DNA of 62,220 nt from Cryoendolithus antarcticus. Taxonomy: Eukaryota > Ascomycota > Dothideomycetes > Cladosporiales > Cladosporiaceae. The position numbers and the translations under genes are program-made. The stretch spans positions 1 to 62,220 of the forward strand of contig NAJO01000090.1 of NCBI GenBank assembly GCA_002077065.1, read 5' to 3'. Below are positions 11,871 to 22,044 of this stretch, piece after piece. How positions within the stretch are numbered: the stretch's first letter is position 1; each line of letters starts with the position of its first letter. Below the pieces are notes generated by a model. The model saw only the letters and a program-made list of their open reading frames with translations, ran no database searches and was not told where the DNA came from.

Positions 11871-13887
11871 TTGCCTATAGAGATGTCGGCAGTCCCACAT
11901 GAGGAGATCGCTCGAGGGAGTCTTGATCTGGAGAATCTGAAGAAGCTGGACACTGTCGATGCTCTACACGTCGATCTGGGCAACACTGGCGCCTTCAAAG
12001 GTGATGACTCCGACGGCCGTGTCAACTGGACTACAAAACAAGTCCTCGCGACAATTTCGTTGTCTGCGTTGTATGTTGGTGAGTGCTTCCGTGCTCACCC
12101 AGTCTCGTCCTGTATCGCATCGTGCTGATTCGTGGTTTCGAGGCTCTCAAATACCCCTTTTCCTCTTCGACGCCATTCTGTCATTCATCGCGGCTGACAT
12201 CGGTGGGTCCATCATTGAAGCATGGTTACCCATATCCTACTCCCTAGTACTCGCGGCTGTCGCTCCTTTCTGCGGTTACTTGCAAGATCTTTTCGGACGT
12301 CGCCTTATCACTCTTATGGGAGGCGTAGTGCTGTGCGTAGGTATGATTGTCGTAGCCACTGCTCTATTAGCGGGTGCGGCTATTGCTGGCATGGCTATTA
12401 CGGGAGGCGGAGCTGCTGTTGGTGAGCTCACGGCTCTTGCAGGGTGCGCTTGAGCTCTACTGTTTACGCGAGCCTCTTCTGACAACACGCAGGACCGCTG
12501 AGCTAGTACCTGTCCAACAACGCAGCATATACTTGGCCCTCGTGACTTTTTCGTGTTACCTTTCTGCCCATGGCCCTTATATACACAGCTCCTAGCCAAC
12601 TATTCGACATGGAGATGGGGCTTGTGGATAACCCTGTAAGGTGTCCTTCACTCTCGAGCGGGTTACTCTCTGACCGTTGATTATCAGAATATACAACGGA
12701 GTAGCCCTCGCAGGTATCGCCATATTCTACTTTCCGGAGTCAAATTTCCATGGCTATGGGCTTTCCAGCCGCCAGATCGTTAAGCGCATCGACTTTGGCG
12801 GTGCTTTTGTCTCTATCTCGGGCTTGACTCTTTTGCAGGTCGTCAGGAAATTGCTCATACGCCTGACCACCGACACTTTGCAGCGTCGTGGGCCTCACGG
12901 CGGGCGGCTACAGCCACCCTTGATCAAGCGCTTACGTTCTGTGTACACTCATCCTTGGCTTTACGCTCCCGGCAGCCTTTTGTGTTTTGGGAATGGAAGA
13001 TCGCCAGAGTCCCCATGATCCCGCGTGAGCTTTTTGCAGGTCAGCGGATCGTTACAATGGCCTATGTCGTCGCTTTCATCGCTGGCATGTGGTACTACAC
13101 ACTCATTAACTTTCTTCCTTTCATCAACGAGGCCGCCTACATTACGAGTCCCGTCAAGACCGGCCTGAAAGGCCTCGGGCCTGGTTTCTCCGTCACCTTT
13201 GGCGCCGTCCTTGTCAACACGGCACCCTCGAATTGGAAAGGCCACAATCGAGAGCTCCTCTTGGGATCTGCAATCATGGCCAGCGATTCCTCTCCATCCA
13301 TACTGTTGTTAAGTCTCAGACCCTAATAAGCTGCCTTTCGTAGCTGGTTTTGGCGGAGGTTTCGCAGCTGTCAATCCGACCAACCCGCGTGTAGCTATTG
13401 CCATGGAAATACTGGCAGACTTTAGTATTGGTGATATTCTCGTACCTGCTGCAACAATCGCGGTCACCGTATGTCCGGACGAGGTGATCGCAACCTGTAT
13501 TGCGCTCTCCATCTCCTTTCGTGTGATTGGCGACTCCATCGGCTACGCTATAATTACAACGTCTTCGCCAACAAGCCCACCACCAACCTGCCGATGTTCG
13601 TTGGCACATCTGCTGTCAAGGCAGGCCTGCTGCTCATATCCGTGATGCAATTCGTCACCATCTTCTTAACAGCGCCAAAGGAGTTGGCGTCAGCGAATAT
13701 CCCCGGTCTGACAGACGCGGTCGTGGCAGCGGCAACGCTGGGAGCCCAGTATGCGTACGCGGAAAGCTTGAAATACGTCTGGTGTACTAGCACTGCATTT
13801 GGGGCGCTTTCCATCGTGGCGTGCCTGTTCTTGGGGGATATTTCTAAGTACATGACCAACAGGATTGCTGCCATCATTCGTCGCTAG
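11871..13887 (+). pseudogene. MFS transporter, TRI12/siderophore-efflux type, pseudogene
   Basis: Spliced pieces match the 14-helix fungal MFS group that includes trichothecene and siderophore pumps: SLSALYVGSQIPLF, FIAADIGGS, APFCGYLQDLFGRRLITLMGG, GELTALAG-TAELVPVQQRSIY, ESNFHGYGLSSRQIVKRIDFGG, VFWEWKIARVPMIPRELFAGQR, VPAATIAVTVCPD, and a C-terminal ISKYMTNRIAAIIR. Introns of about 45-65 nt follow VG (around 12080) and ALAG (around 12440). Lesions: one T missing in the run 12547-12551, TGA at 12921-12923 where W is expected in a conserved HPW, an extra T in 12978-12981, and a lost base near 13552 in GYAI-YNVFANK. In the living state it would export a small molecule by proton exchange. No biosynthetic genes flank it. 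Confidence 0.75.
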
Positions 13888-15006
13888 CATACGGTTCTAG
13901 TCGAGTAGATGATTAGCACAGAGCTATCGCTGAAGTTCAGTGCTTCAAGCATAATGAATGAGGGGACATCAAGTCATGCAACATGCAGCTACGTTCTCCA
14001 GGTAATACAAAGACCCACAGTAGCCTAGTCTTCCTTGAGCTCACTGATGGGGGTTTCCCGCTCAGTGTATAAAAGCAGGGTACACCAAACGCTCGCATTT
14101 CCTTCCCCTCCAATCGTGTACAGCAGTCCTACCAGACCACTTATGGAAGTTGGAACGGCTCACCAAGATAGAAACCTTGTAGTCCAATTTCGATAAGTAA
14201 TTTTCGAGTTCTCTGTCAAGGCTTATGCTTATTCTCAACTCAATTATTTGACACTGAATCTAGTCTTGCTTGCTTTGCGTACAGCCGACGTTTGCCACAC
14301 CTCACCATGGCCAGACCGTGCCACTTCGCATTTTTAATATCGAGGAATGACTATTTCCATCACTCTCCCTTCCTTCTCTAATCACCGTCTTCAAAAGCGT
14401 TAGGGTTAGGGTTAGGGTTAGAGAGCTCGAGTACAGGGGAAACAGAGCGAGATCTACAATCGCCGGCACAAGATGGTAGTGACGATGAGCAGAGACTTAC
14501 GAATACATTTTACGGCATAGATCCGGACACAAGACATCTGCTTTACGTCAATCATGAAATGCAGGAGAAGGCGTTGTACAGAAGACGTCGAACCAGCGAT
14601 GCCGATCCTGCCCGAGTCGGCAAAGGCTCAAGAAGGCGCTGAAATCATGCCGACGTCGACAGCCATCACGGCTTCAATGCAATGGGCAACACCTTCGCGA
14701 TAAGACAAATGATGGAAATAGGCCGAACGCGAACTGCAGTCATTTGCAGTCGGCAGGTAGACATGCAGTATAGCAATCTGGGGCTACATCATGCGTCGGC
14801 GATATCTAAACGCTGCCTGCGAGCACTTGCGCAGAGTAATCTGCAACTTGCTGGGTAATACCAAAACACAGAGTATATGCATTCTAAGTCAAATGCAGTA
14901 GCTGCTATACTGATGGGATTAGAGAAATGAGGTGTACAATGTGATCGATCAAAATTCTTGATGTTTGTCCACAAATCTTTCTGGAGATCGAGGCCCTGCT
15001 TCAGAG
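13888..15006. other. Intergenic region containing a telomere-like tract
   Basis: No coding frame is supported. A TATAAAAG sequence near 14068 on plus precedes only a 17-codon frame (ATG near 14152). The telomeric tract is listed separately. Confidence 0.5.
14400..14421 (+). repeat. Interstitial telomeric repeat, (TTAGGG) x 3.7
   Basis: TTAGGG occurs three times in perfect tandem, then TTAG, in sequence that is otherwise not repetitive. TTAGGG is the telomere unit of most filamentous fungi. Read on plus, the strand orientation is that of a right-hand chromosome end, so the sequence to the left (with the TLH remnant about 12 kb away) would be the old subtelomere. Confidence 0.9.
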
Positions 15007-17749
15007 TCAAATCAACCGACGACCAACAACGCCGGCCAGTGCAAAGATCGACGACACAGCAACAGGTGAAGAGAGAGTCAAGGTGGATGCACTGCCACTT
15101 AGAGTCACCCAATAGATTGGGGGCTCCGAGCCGACTTGGTCAACGCTCACGGTGCCTCCTGAGCTGGTAGCGGAGGCACTTGGAATAGTGACTGGAATGG
15201 GCGCGCTACAGCTGTCGCCATTGGCGGTGACCGTGACCGCCGTGATCTTTGTTCCGTCTGCAGAGTATGTGTACTGCATGTTGGGGCTGCAATCATCGCG
15301 AGCCATGCGTTGAAGGAATAAGGCTGCGATGTCGTCGTGTTTTTTCGTGACGATCGGCCAGTTAGTAAGGCGTACCATCTCTTGCGTGACCGTCTCGACC
15401 CAGATTTGAAGTAACGAGGACACTGTGACGGACCCAACAGTGGTTGTTGGAACGCCATTCGCCCTTAGATTTGCTTGGTGGAACATGTAAGGATCTTGTC
15501 GCAGAGCCAAAAGGTATCGTGAACTTGTGGTCCTCTCGTAGTTGAGGAGATTGGTAAATCCTCCAGATCCGGCAGAGGTAGCGATCCACTCTTGTGTCGT
15601 GCAGGCAGGAAGATCACAGTTGTAGTACATCGTGGTTGGCCAACGTGAAATAATCGTCAAACCCGCATATCCGTTACCTGCGACAGTGGAGATTAGCGGC
15701 CACCATTCGCTCACGGTGCTCAACAGGACGGGACGGCTGTTGTCACCAACGACTTGAATGATCCCATTGGTCATCCAAGCGTTGATAACATCGCCGTTGT
15801 GCAATCCGGTGATGGCGGGTGGGATGATTCCCGATGGGCTGAAGGTGCCGGCAGAACTTCAAGAAGTCAGTATGGACGCATGTCTTAATGTGGGAAGCGC
15901 TGGTGTACTGACATCCCGACTTGCTTGAGCCAAGCTTGGTTGAACGTGATCTCCTTAGAAGCGTCGCTGTAGGTTGCGTTATCAAGATTCTCGTGAGTGA
16001 AGGTGTCTAAGATATGAGGTTAGAATCCATCCATGTCTCAGATATGGGTTGTACCCTTCTGTATACTCACGGGAGATGTGAGAAAAAGCATCTCGGTTTG
16101 CTGCGACCGTGAACCAGTTGGCAAGGCGGTCGATCTGGGCGCAGGTCAAAGACCACGGGTAAGTAGTGAATGACAACGGCCACTGATTCACACCAGTGCC
16201 GGGGGGCTTCTGGAACTCAAGGGTAGTCTCCGGGTTGCCATCATAATAGACGGCATCGACTGGGTTTCACACGTCTACAGTGGCGCTATACTCGATGTTC
16301 GTGGCGTTGATAATGTCGCCGTTGCCGTTGTGGCCTAATTCGAGTTTGTAGTTGGAGCCCGATGGGAGGCGAGTGTTGAGGTTCTGCATCCAGCTGATAT
16401 GGTGCGTGAGACCTTCCGGGCTAATACGGAAAGAGCTGCCCACATCACTCGGCTGGTATAGGTCGGTCGTGAGGTGAACGTCATCGATCTGAGTGTTGAG
16501 GTAGACCTTCCTGGCGCCCTGGAAGAGTCCTCGGGTCATCCAGTGGATGTAGGCGTGCTGTAAGAAGGCCGACGTAGGGGACCAGTCAGTCGCCCAGCTG
16601 GTGAAGAAAACCTGGAGGTTTGAGTCAGATTCAGACCTCTGGATACGTAATTCGTCTTGGTGACTTACCATTTGTTGACCACCTGCAAAGTTATTGATCA
16701 CCGCCGCAGTGGTATCACCTGTAAATTGATTCGCGGAGTCTGCAGCGAACTTGGCGATTTGCCATGTGGTGGTGGAATCGGTGATCACGGCTGGATAATG
16801 ATACATCTAAGACTCTGTTAGCACATTACCCGGTCATGAGAAGTCTCGCATCGCTCGCATACGCTAATTGTGCTCATCGTGGCACCTGTCTTGATGTTTG
16901 CAGTCGGGAACCCAGTCGAATTGGTGAAAGAGATCAACTGCTCGACACCGGTGCCGCAGCAGCCTGTGCTTGCAATAGCTGTCTGTGTTCCATATGTTGT
17001 CCCTGGGTAGCAGTCCAGGCGGACCATTCTGACGCCGAATAATGTCTGGTACGTATAGAGCGTGTTCATTTGATCGGTGGTGAGGGCGCTGTTAAAGCCT
17101 AGATCAAAGCAGGTCACGATCAACGTTTGCACAGGATCAACCCGCTGAACATGATGTCCTACCTGTGGTGTAGCTATAAGACACCTCAGACAGGATGACA
17201 ATGCCTCCATAGTTGCCTTGGGTGGTCGAAGAGTTCAGGGCTGGAAGAGTGATGCCAGTGCTCGGGACTAGCACAACTTGATATGGGATGCCTAGCGATC
17301 GGTTAGCATTCGCCTCGTTTTGGTACCCGCCTTCACTTCATTGTCGTACCATAGCCTTCTAGACCGGAGTACGCAGAGTACGCCACAGCGCTGGACCGCG
17401 CGAAAACTAGGATTGTCTGGGCTACGGTCTGGCCGCCGACTACAGAAGTACTGGCTGATACTGAGCTGCTGCTTGTTGAGGAGGCAGAGCTAGCCGGAGA
17501 ATACGTGCTCGTAGACAGAGTTGTCAGGACAGATGATGTAGAGGTCGTCGAAGAGGCTTGGCTGGAAGTGGTCGCGATTGTCGCTGAAGTCGTCGAAACT
17601 TTGGATATGGTTATCGAAGTCGTTGTTGGCTGGGTTGAAGTGGTCGACGATTTGGTAGACGACGTGGTAGAGGCGGACCTCTTTGCCGCGCCTTCAGCCG
17701 ACCCGGCGACAATGGCAAGACACGCGAAGAGGTGCGTTGCGAGAAGCAT
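15007..17749 (-). pseudogene. Secreted polysaccharide deacetylase, Agd3-like (CE18 type), one in-frame stop
   Basis: Seven exons (17749-17350, 17291-17163, 17098-16863, 16806-16669, 16611-16071, 16006-15913, 15856-15007) joined by 56-64 nt GT-AG introns give exactly 796 codons. Residues 1-20 form a signal peptide (MLLATHLFACLAIVAGSAEG). A Ser/Thr-rich linker runs to about residue 105, then the catalytic part with NTQIDDVHL, HNGNGD and HISHTFTHEN. The last motif is rebuilt across the intron 16070-16007 and resembles the H-x3-H metal site of polysaccharide deacetylases. A hydrophobic C-terminus (VAVSSIFALAGVVG) may be a GPI signal. Agd3 of Aspergillus deacetylates the cell-wall polymer galactosaminogalactan; the family assignment is from memory. 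Codon 416 (16269-16267) is TGA just before the NPVDAVYYDG stretch, at a place where I expect Cys. All else is open, so this is either a very young pseudogene or a base-call error. Confidence 0.75.
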
Positions 17750-18460
17750 GGTGAAGGTCTGAGTGCACAAACAGCAATACCCAACTACCCCGGTTGCGAT
17801 GCAGACGCGGGAAAGAGACAGACAGGCCACACAAACCCTTTTTGATCGAGCTGGCACATCCGAGGGCTAGAGAGCTAGATCAGTCCATGGAATGTCACCC
17901 TCGAGGAGTCGTGGACTGGATCAAATGAGCCGACTGCCGTTGACCAAAGAGGCAGTCTATAGCGCGGTACGAGTTGCTAAGCCATAGCGCCACGGGTGAC
18001 AGTCGAGACATGGCCTGAGACAAGCTTGGAAGCAACGAGCACAGCGATCCAACGACTAGTACATTATAGCCTCTAGCGAGAGTGAAGAGGCTAGGCTCGG
18101 CAGGGCTCCCCCTCTCACCTCTTACAATAAATCACGAAACAGCATGACCAAATCCGAGATTGCCTTACAGTCGCGCGAATCCACTCGGCTGCACCTCTTG
18201 CCGCTAGCCTTCCAGACGACTCTCAAGATTACGAGGACCCCGAGTGACGAGCTAAAGAAGCCCACCGTCGACAAGTCAGCCACGAACTGGATCGAGAGGC
18301 AGTTCAGATATGTGCATTTCATCTATACTACGAGTCTGCGAAGCAGCGCAACAGACTACTTGATTCAAGAAACGCAATCAACCGTCTCAACTTTCAGATC
18401 CTCATCCTTGAACTCGAGTGCCAGGTCAACGTGATGGTGGAGCTCAGCACTTCTACAGCC
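17750..18460. other. Intergenic region, upstream of the deacetylase gene
   Basis: It should hold the deacetylase promoter. A 96-codon plus frame (18144-18434) shows no domain and no splice structure. Nothing else is seen. Confidence 0.4.
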
Positions 18461-18812
18461 TCAAAGCGTTAGCAGGTCTGCCCATGGAACATGAGTAGTG
18501 AAGGTGGCTCTGACCATGCCCGTAGGCTTTGGGCATCCACCGTTCGCCGAAGTGTAACAGGCCCATGCCGCTGCGTTCTTGCAGTCGCAAATCTGTTTCG
18601 TTGTCCCATCAGCACGAGGCGCTCACGAATACATTCGACCTGTGCCTGAGATTCACACTTTTGGGGTTAAGGAAGGGAGGGCATTCGGGCGTTGGGCAAA
18701 TGCAGGGTTTCTCGAGGTTTGGAAGCTTCTCGTGAGGAGTATGACCGCTGCCATGCGCTGCTGCGAAAGGGAGCAGGGTCGTTGCCAGGACCAACATGGA
18801 AGAGAACTTCAT
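18461..18812 (-). CDS. Small secreted cysteine-rich protein (effector-like)
   Basis: Start ATG 18812. Exon 1 is 18812-18657 and exon 2 is 18592-18461, with a 64-nt intron (donor GTGAAT, acceptor CAG). This gives 95 residues with no break. Residues 1-19 form a signal peptide (MKFSSMLVLATTLLPFAAA). The mature part has CICPTPECPP, ICDCKNAAAWACY and GGCP, so seven cysteines in a pattern I associate with a small secreted family of plant-associated and saprotrophic Dothideomycetes. The intron joins the Cys-rich halves, which supports the model. Such proteins are often called effector candidates; that role is only an inference. It is one of few fully intact genes next to decaying neighbours. Confidence 0.7.
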
Positions 18813-19651
18813 GACTGCTTGTAGAGATGATTCGAAGCGAAGAAGGGCAAGTGGGAAATACGTAGCAGGGTCTTTGACTATAATAACCACAAGAGCCTCA
18901 TCAAATTAGAAAGTAATGATTATACCTAGTAGGGATTAACGTGATACAGTAGTAGCGGTGCGTCATCATTGTTCCAGAACGATCAGATGCTACGGTCATC
19001 CACGATTAGATGCAAGTTGCCTCGATATTCCGCCTGCAGACCAATTAAAACAACGCTTGCTTTTAGATTCCGTCTTTTAGTAGTGGTCAGACAGATACTA
19101 GTTGAAAGAAGCTTTGAATTCCTAGACGATCATGTACGACGGCTGATACGCCACTCGGTACAACGGTCTGCTACCCGTTCCGGACGCCAAGGCACTGTCA
19201 TTGCTCGCCTAACAGCGCCTAATGCTTCCCGCCACTGATCTGGCTAGTGAAGTCCAAATGAAGCAACTGCTGACACTTGGCATTACCTGCGCCTTTCTAG
19301 CCGGGTTGCCTAACGTCGAACGAGATTCTGTGAACGCATTAGCGCGGCGTGAGTTGAAAAATCGGCTAGTCCCGGCGTTTCTGCCTTTTCAATTAGATCG
19401 TATGCTACAGTGCAAACACACATTACTTGTGCTCGGATAGTGACATTGGGGACCCAGTGTGCATAACAATTGGAGCCGCCAGATGGGCGGGAAAACTCTG
19501 TTGTCGGACGAAGTGATGTGTTGAAGCGGAGCGCGAAGCCAACGATCCGACGCACCACTAGCGCACGGAGAATCGGAAGATAGCCCGGCACAAACATGGG
19601 GTTCCTACCAAGGGCTGCTTTAGAGCTGTTCCTTAGGGCCGTCCCTAATGG
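18813..19651. other. Intergenic region, no gene seen
   Basis: Short frames on both strands (for example 18969-19238 and 19310-19597) have no recognisable content. The right part is the 3' flank of the kinase-like gene. Confidence 0.4.
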
Positions 19652-20467
19652 TCAGGGTCTCGTGAGATCCGTGTCATCTGCCGAGGTTTTGCAAGCATCG
19701 CAATCGGCGAGTACCACCCGCCCGTCATCTCTACAGACACGGATGGCACGAATGCTTACCTGACCATGGATAAGCCCGTGGCTGTAGATGTGCTGGAGAG
19801 CTTGGAATACCTAAAACATGCAGTATTAGTATTCTTCGCATTGGATACTGTCTGACTTACATACAGAGTGAGCGATATTACGAAGGTGCGATTCCTGTAA
19901 TGGGAGGTGAACGTAGAGGAGCTCTTGCAGGGTATGTCGCGCGTACTCAAACCCAACATGGATCGTCAAGTTGCTCGCGATCTCGCAAAAAGTAGCGTGG
20001 ATGTTACGATGGCGCAACGCGATAGCCACCCTTGTTTCTTCGCTGATGACTTGACCCATGTTCTTGAACATGAAGAGCTTTTTACTTGCGCGAGATGAGC
20101 AGATTAGATATTCTTGCTCGCCTTGGACGAGTATCCCCAGCTGCGTGTACTCTAGCCATTGCGACATGTTTGGCCGATCGGAAGTCGTAGTCCTAATAGA
20201 TAGCCGTGGGGTAACAGCATTCGTAAGCGCTGTTCCCCGCTGTCGTGCCGCTGGGCGGCTCGCTTCCGATCGCTCATGCGTGGCTGGTAGCCATGAAGGC
20301 GTGGATCGGATGTCTAGTCCCCTCGAGCCGCGTACGATTGCTCTAGGCAAAACAAGGGGAATCGGGGGTACGTTTCTGATTTGTGGGAGCTCGCGCGCGG
20401 CGGCGTCCGGAACGACGGCGTGTTGCGCGCGCGAGTGTCGCTTGAATGCGCTGTCGAGGGACGACAT
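19652..20467 (-). CDS. Kinase-like protein lacking HRD and DFG (pseudokinase)
   Basis: Exon 1 20467-19865 and exon 2 19810-19652 (intron 19864-19811, donor GTATGT, branch CTAATAC, acceptor TAG) give 253 residues. The N-terminal 100 are basic, Ser/Arg/Pro-rich and probably disordered. The second part resembles a protein-kinase N-lobe and start of the C-lobe: YLICSSRASKKLFMFKNM (beta-3-like, with Lys), ALRHRNIHATFCEI, a helix TLQELLYVHL, then LQHIYSHGLIHGQVSIRAIRV and GRVVLADCDACK. The catalytic-loop HRD is HGQ and the Mg-binding DFG is DCD. The protein then stops at TRP, without most of the C-lobe. It is therefore either a non-catalytic kinase-like protein or a truncated relic. The start Met is uncertain; an inner one sits at MSQWLEYTQ. 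Confidence 0.6.
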
Positions 20468-21184
20468 GCTGGATCAACGGATCTGTTCAGTGAGTCGGCG
20501 CGCTGCGCATAGTCATATTTGGACGGAAGCGTCGGCAGTACCACAGCTTGTAGTTGTTCTCTGCGTCTACGCTGAACACAGTACACAGGGACGTTTATCG
20601 TGAGACTTCCTCATTCCTGGATTCAGTCCGTATCCTGGACACAGGTGGTCAAGTTTAGGCTGCATGATCGTGCATAATCGCGCTACCCGCGCGCTCGCGG
20701 ACGTAGGTTCATGCACGTCCTGCATGAAGCACTGCGTCAAGCTCGCTGGGGGGCCGATATCTGACCGAAGTGGTGCAGTGCGAGTTGTTTTTATTGGCTG
20801 CCTGAGTCACGCGCTCCTCGAAGGCGCTCTTGGCTCTAGCTCTTATTACAACTTCCTCTTTCCTGGAAAACGGATCTTGCGCGCCCGAAGACAGTCGAGC
20901 GCCCAAGACCGTTACCCCCCCAGCAGTGCTCACGCGGTTATACGAAACACGATCATGCTCTCACGCTCCTCAGCGAATCGAGGCGCCGGCGTGCACTCCC
21001 TCCTTGCCCGTCTGAGCGTGCCCCGGATGCCGCAAGACACGCCACCAGCATGCGCAAGGCGAGGGCGCGATCCTCCATGTTGGTCAGCTTTTGCGCGACT
21101 TGCTCTACACCAAAACTGTGGATTTCTCCTCAGCTTCACACATGCGAGATGACATTCAATCAGTTTCCTCATCGACCTGGAGCA
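20468..21184. other. Intergenic region between divergent genes
   Basis: Between the kinase-like gene (minus) and the coiled-coil gene (plus). The long frames here (20058-20603 and 20664-21152, plus) have low-complexity shadow character and no domain. Confidence 0.4.
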
Positions 21185-22044
21185 ATGACTTTCGAAGCAC
21201 CTGAAGGTCGCCAGATTCCCACCATACCCTTACATCCAATGTACCGGCCAATGCGAGCCAGCCGTACCTTTATGGACAGCGAGGCCGAAATACTCCATAG
21301 TTCCTCCAGCTATGTCCGACCCAGAGCGTCATACAAGAGCTTGCTGCAGCTGCTAGACGCTGAACGTTGGGCACATTACCGCACCTTGGAGGCCTGGCGG
21401 GCTGAACATGAACGACTAGGATACATTGAACAACAGTATCAGCAGCAATCCGGGGCGACCGCAATCTTGGCCGCTGAGTTCGGCAAGACTAGTGAAGCAG
21501 TTGTCGCCGCCGAGGCCGAGCGACTGGGGTTACTGCAGCAAGTCCTAGCAATAGGAGATCGACTCCTCAATTGCGAAGGCAAGCTAGCAGCTTGTCAGAA
21601 AGAAAGGCTCGATCTCATTGAGCAAGTCTCGGATCCACAGCGAGTGTTTGCCTATGGTGAACCACGCTTGAAGCCGATCATTGAGGTACATATATCAAAT
21701 TACAACGAGTGGTAGTCGCATGCTAATTAAAGCAGAGTACATATGCAAGCCCAATGCCCCAAAGTCCGGTGGCTCCAAGTTCTTCGGGTGCGAGCCCAAT
21801 GGCTCCAGGCCAGGCGCCCTACAGCCCGATTCACCGAAGCCCCACGCCGCTGCGACTTGATATGAAGACTGCACGCCGACGAAAGCAGAAGATCCAACAT
21901 CGTAAGAGAAGTGCCCTGTCACCAGTCGAACCGAGAGTGCCTCAGACAGCGACTTTCGGCCGATCATCGTCCATCTACAGTGACGACGCTAATGTGGCGC
22001 CGCTCTTCAGCGATAGGTACGGCGTACGTTCGGCTGGGATTTGA
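21185..22044 (+). CDS. Coiled-coil protein with Ser/Pro-rich basic tail, unknown function
   Basis: Exon 1 21185-21685 and exon 2 21736-22044, joined by a 50-nt intron (GTACAT...CTAATTAAAGCAG), give 269 residues with no break. Start ATG 21185 (MTFEAPEGRQ) is chosen because the upstream in-frame sequence looks like leader; ATG 21149 is an alternative. Residues about 55-160 are strongly helical (LLQLLDAERWAHYRTLEAWRAEHERLGYIEQQYQQQ and AEAERLGLLQQVL), likely a coiled coil. Exon 2 encodes a Ser/Pro/Ala-rich segment, then a basic cluster TARRRKQKIQHRKR that could be a nuclear localisation signal. I do not recognise the family. Confidence 0.55.

Noticed and set aside
17505..17762. Plus-strand frame rich in Val/Glu/Asp
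   Set aside because: Antisense shadow of the Ser/Thr-rich linker of the Agd3-like gene.
20058..20603. 181-codon plus-strand open frame opposite the kinase-like gene
   Set aside because: It is the reverse-strand shadow of the spliced kinase-like gene, with no domain of its own.
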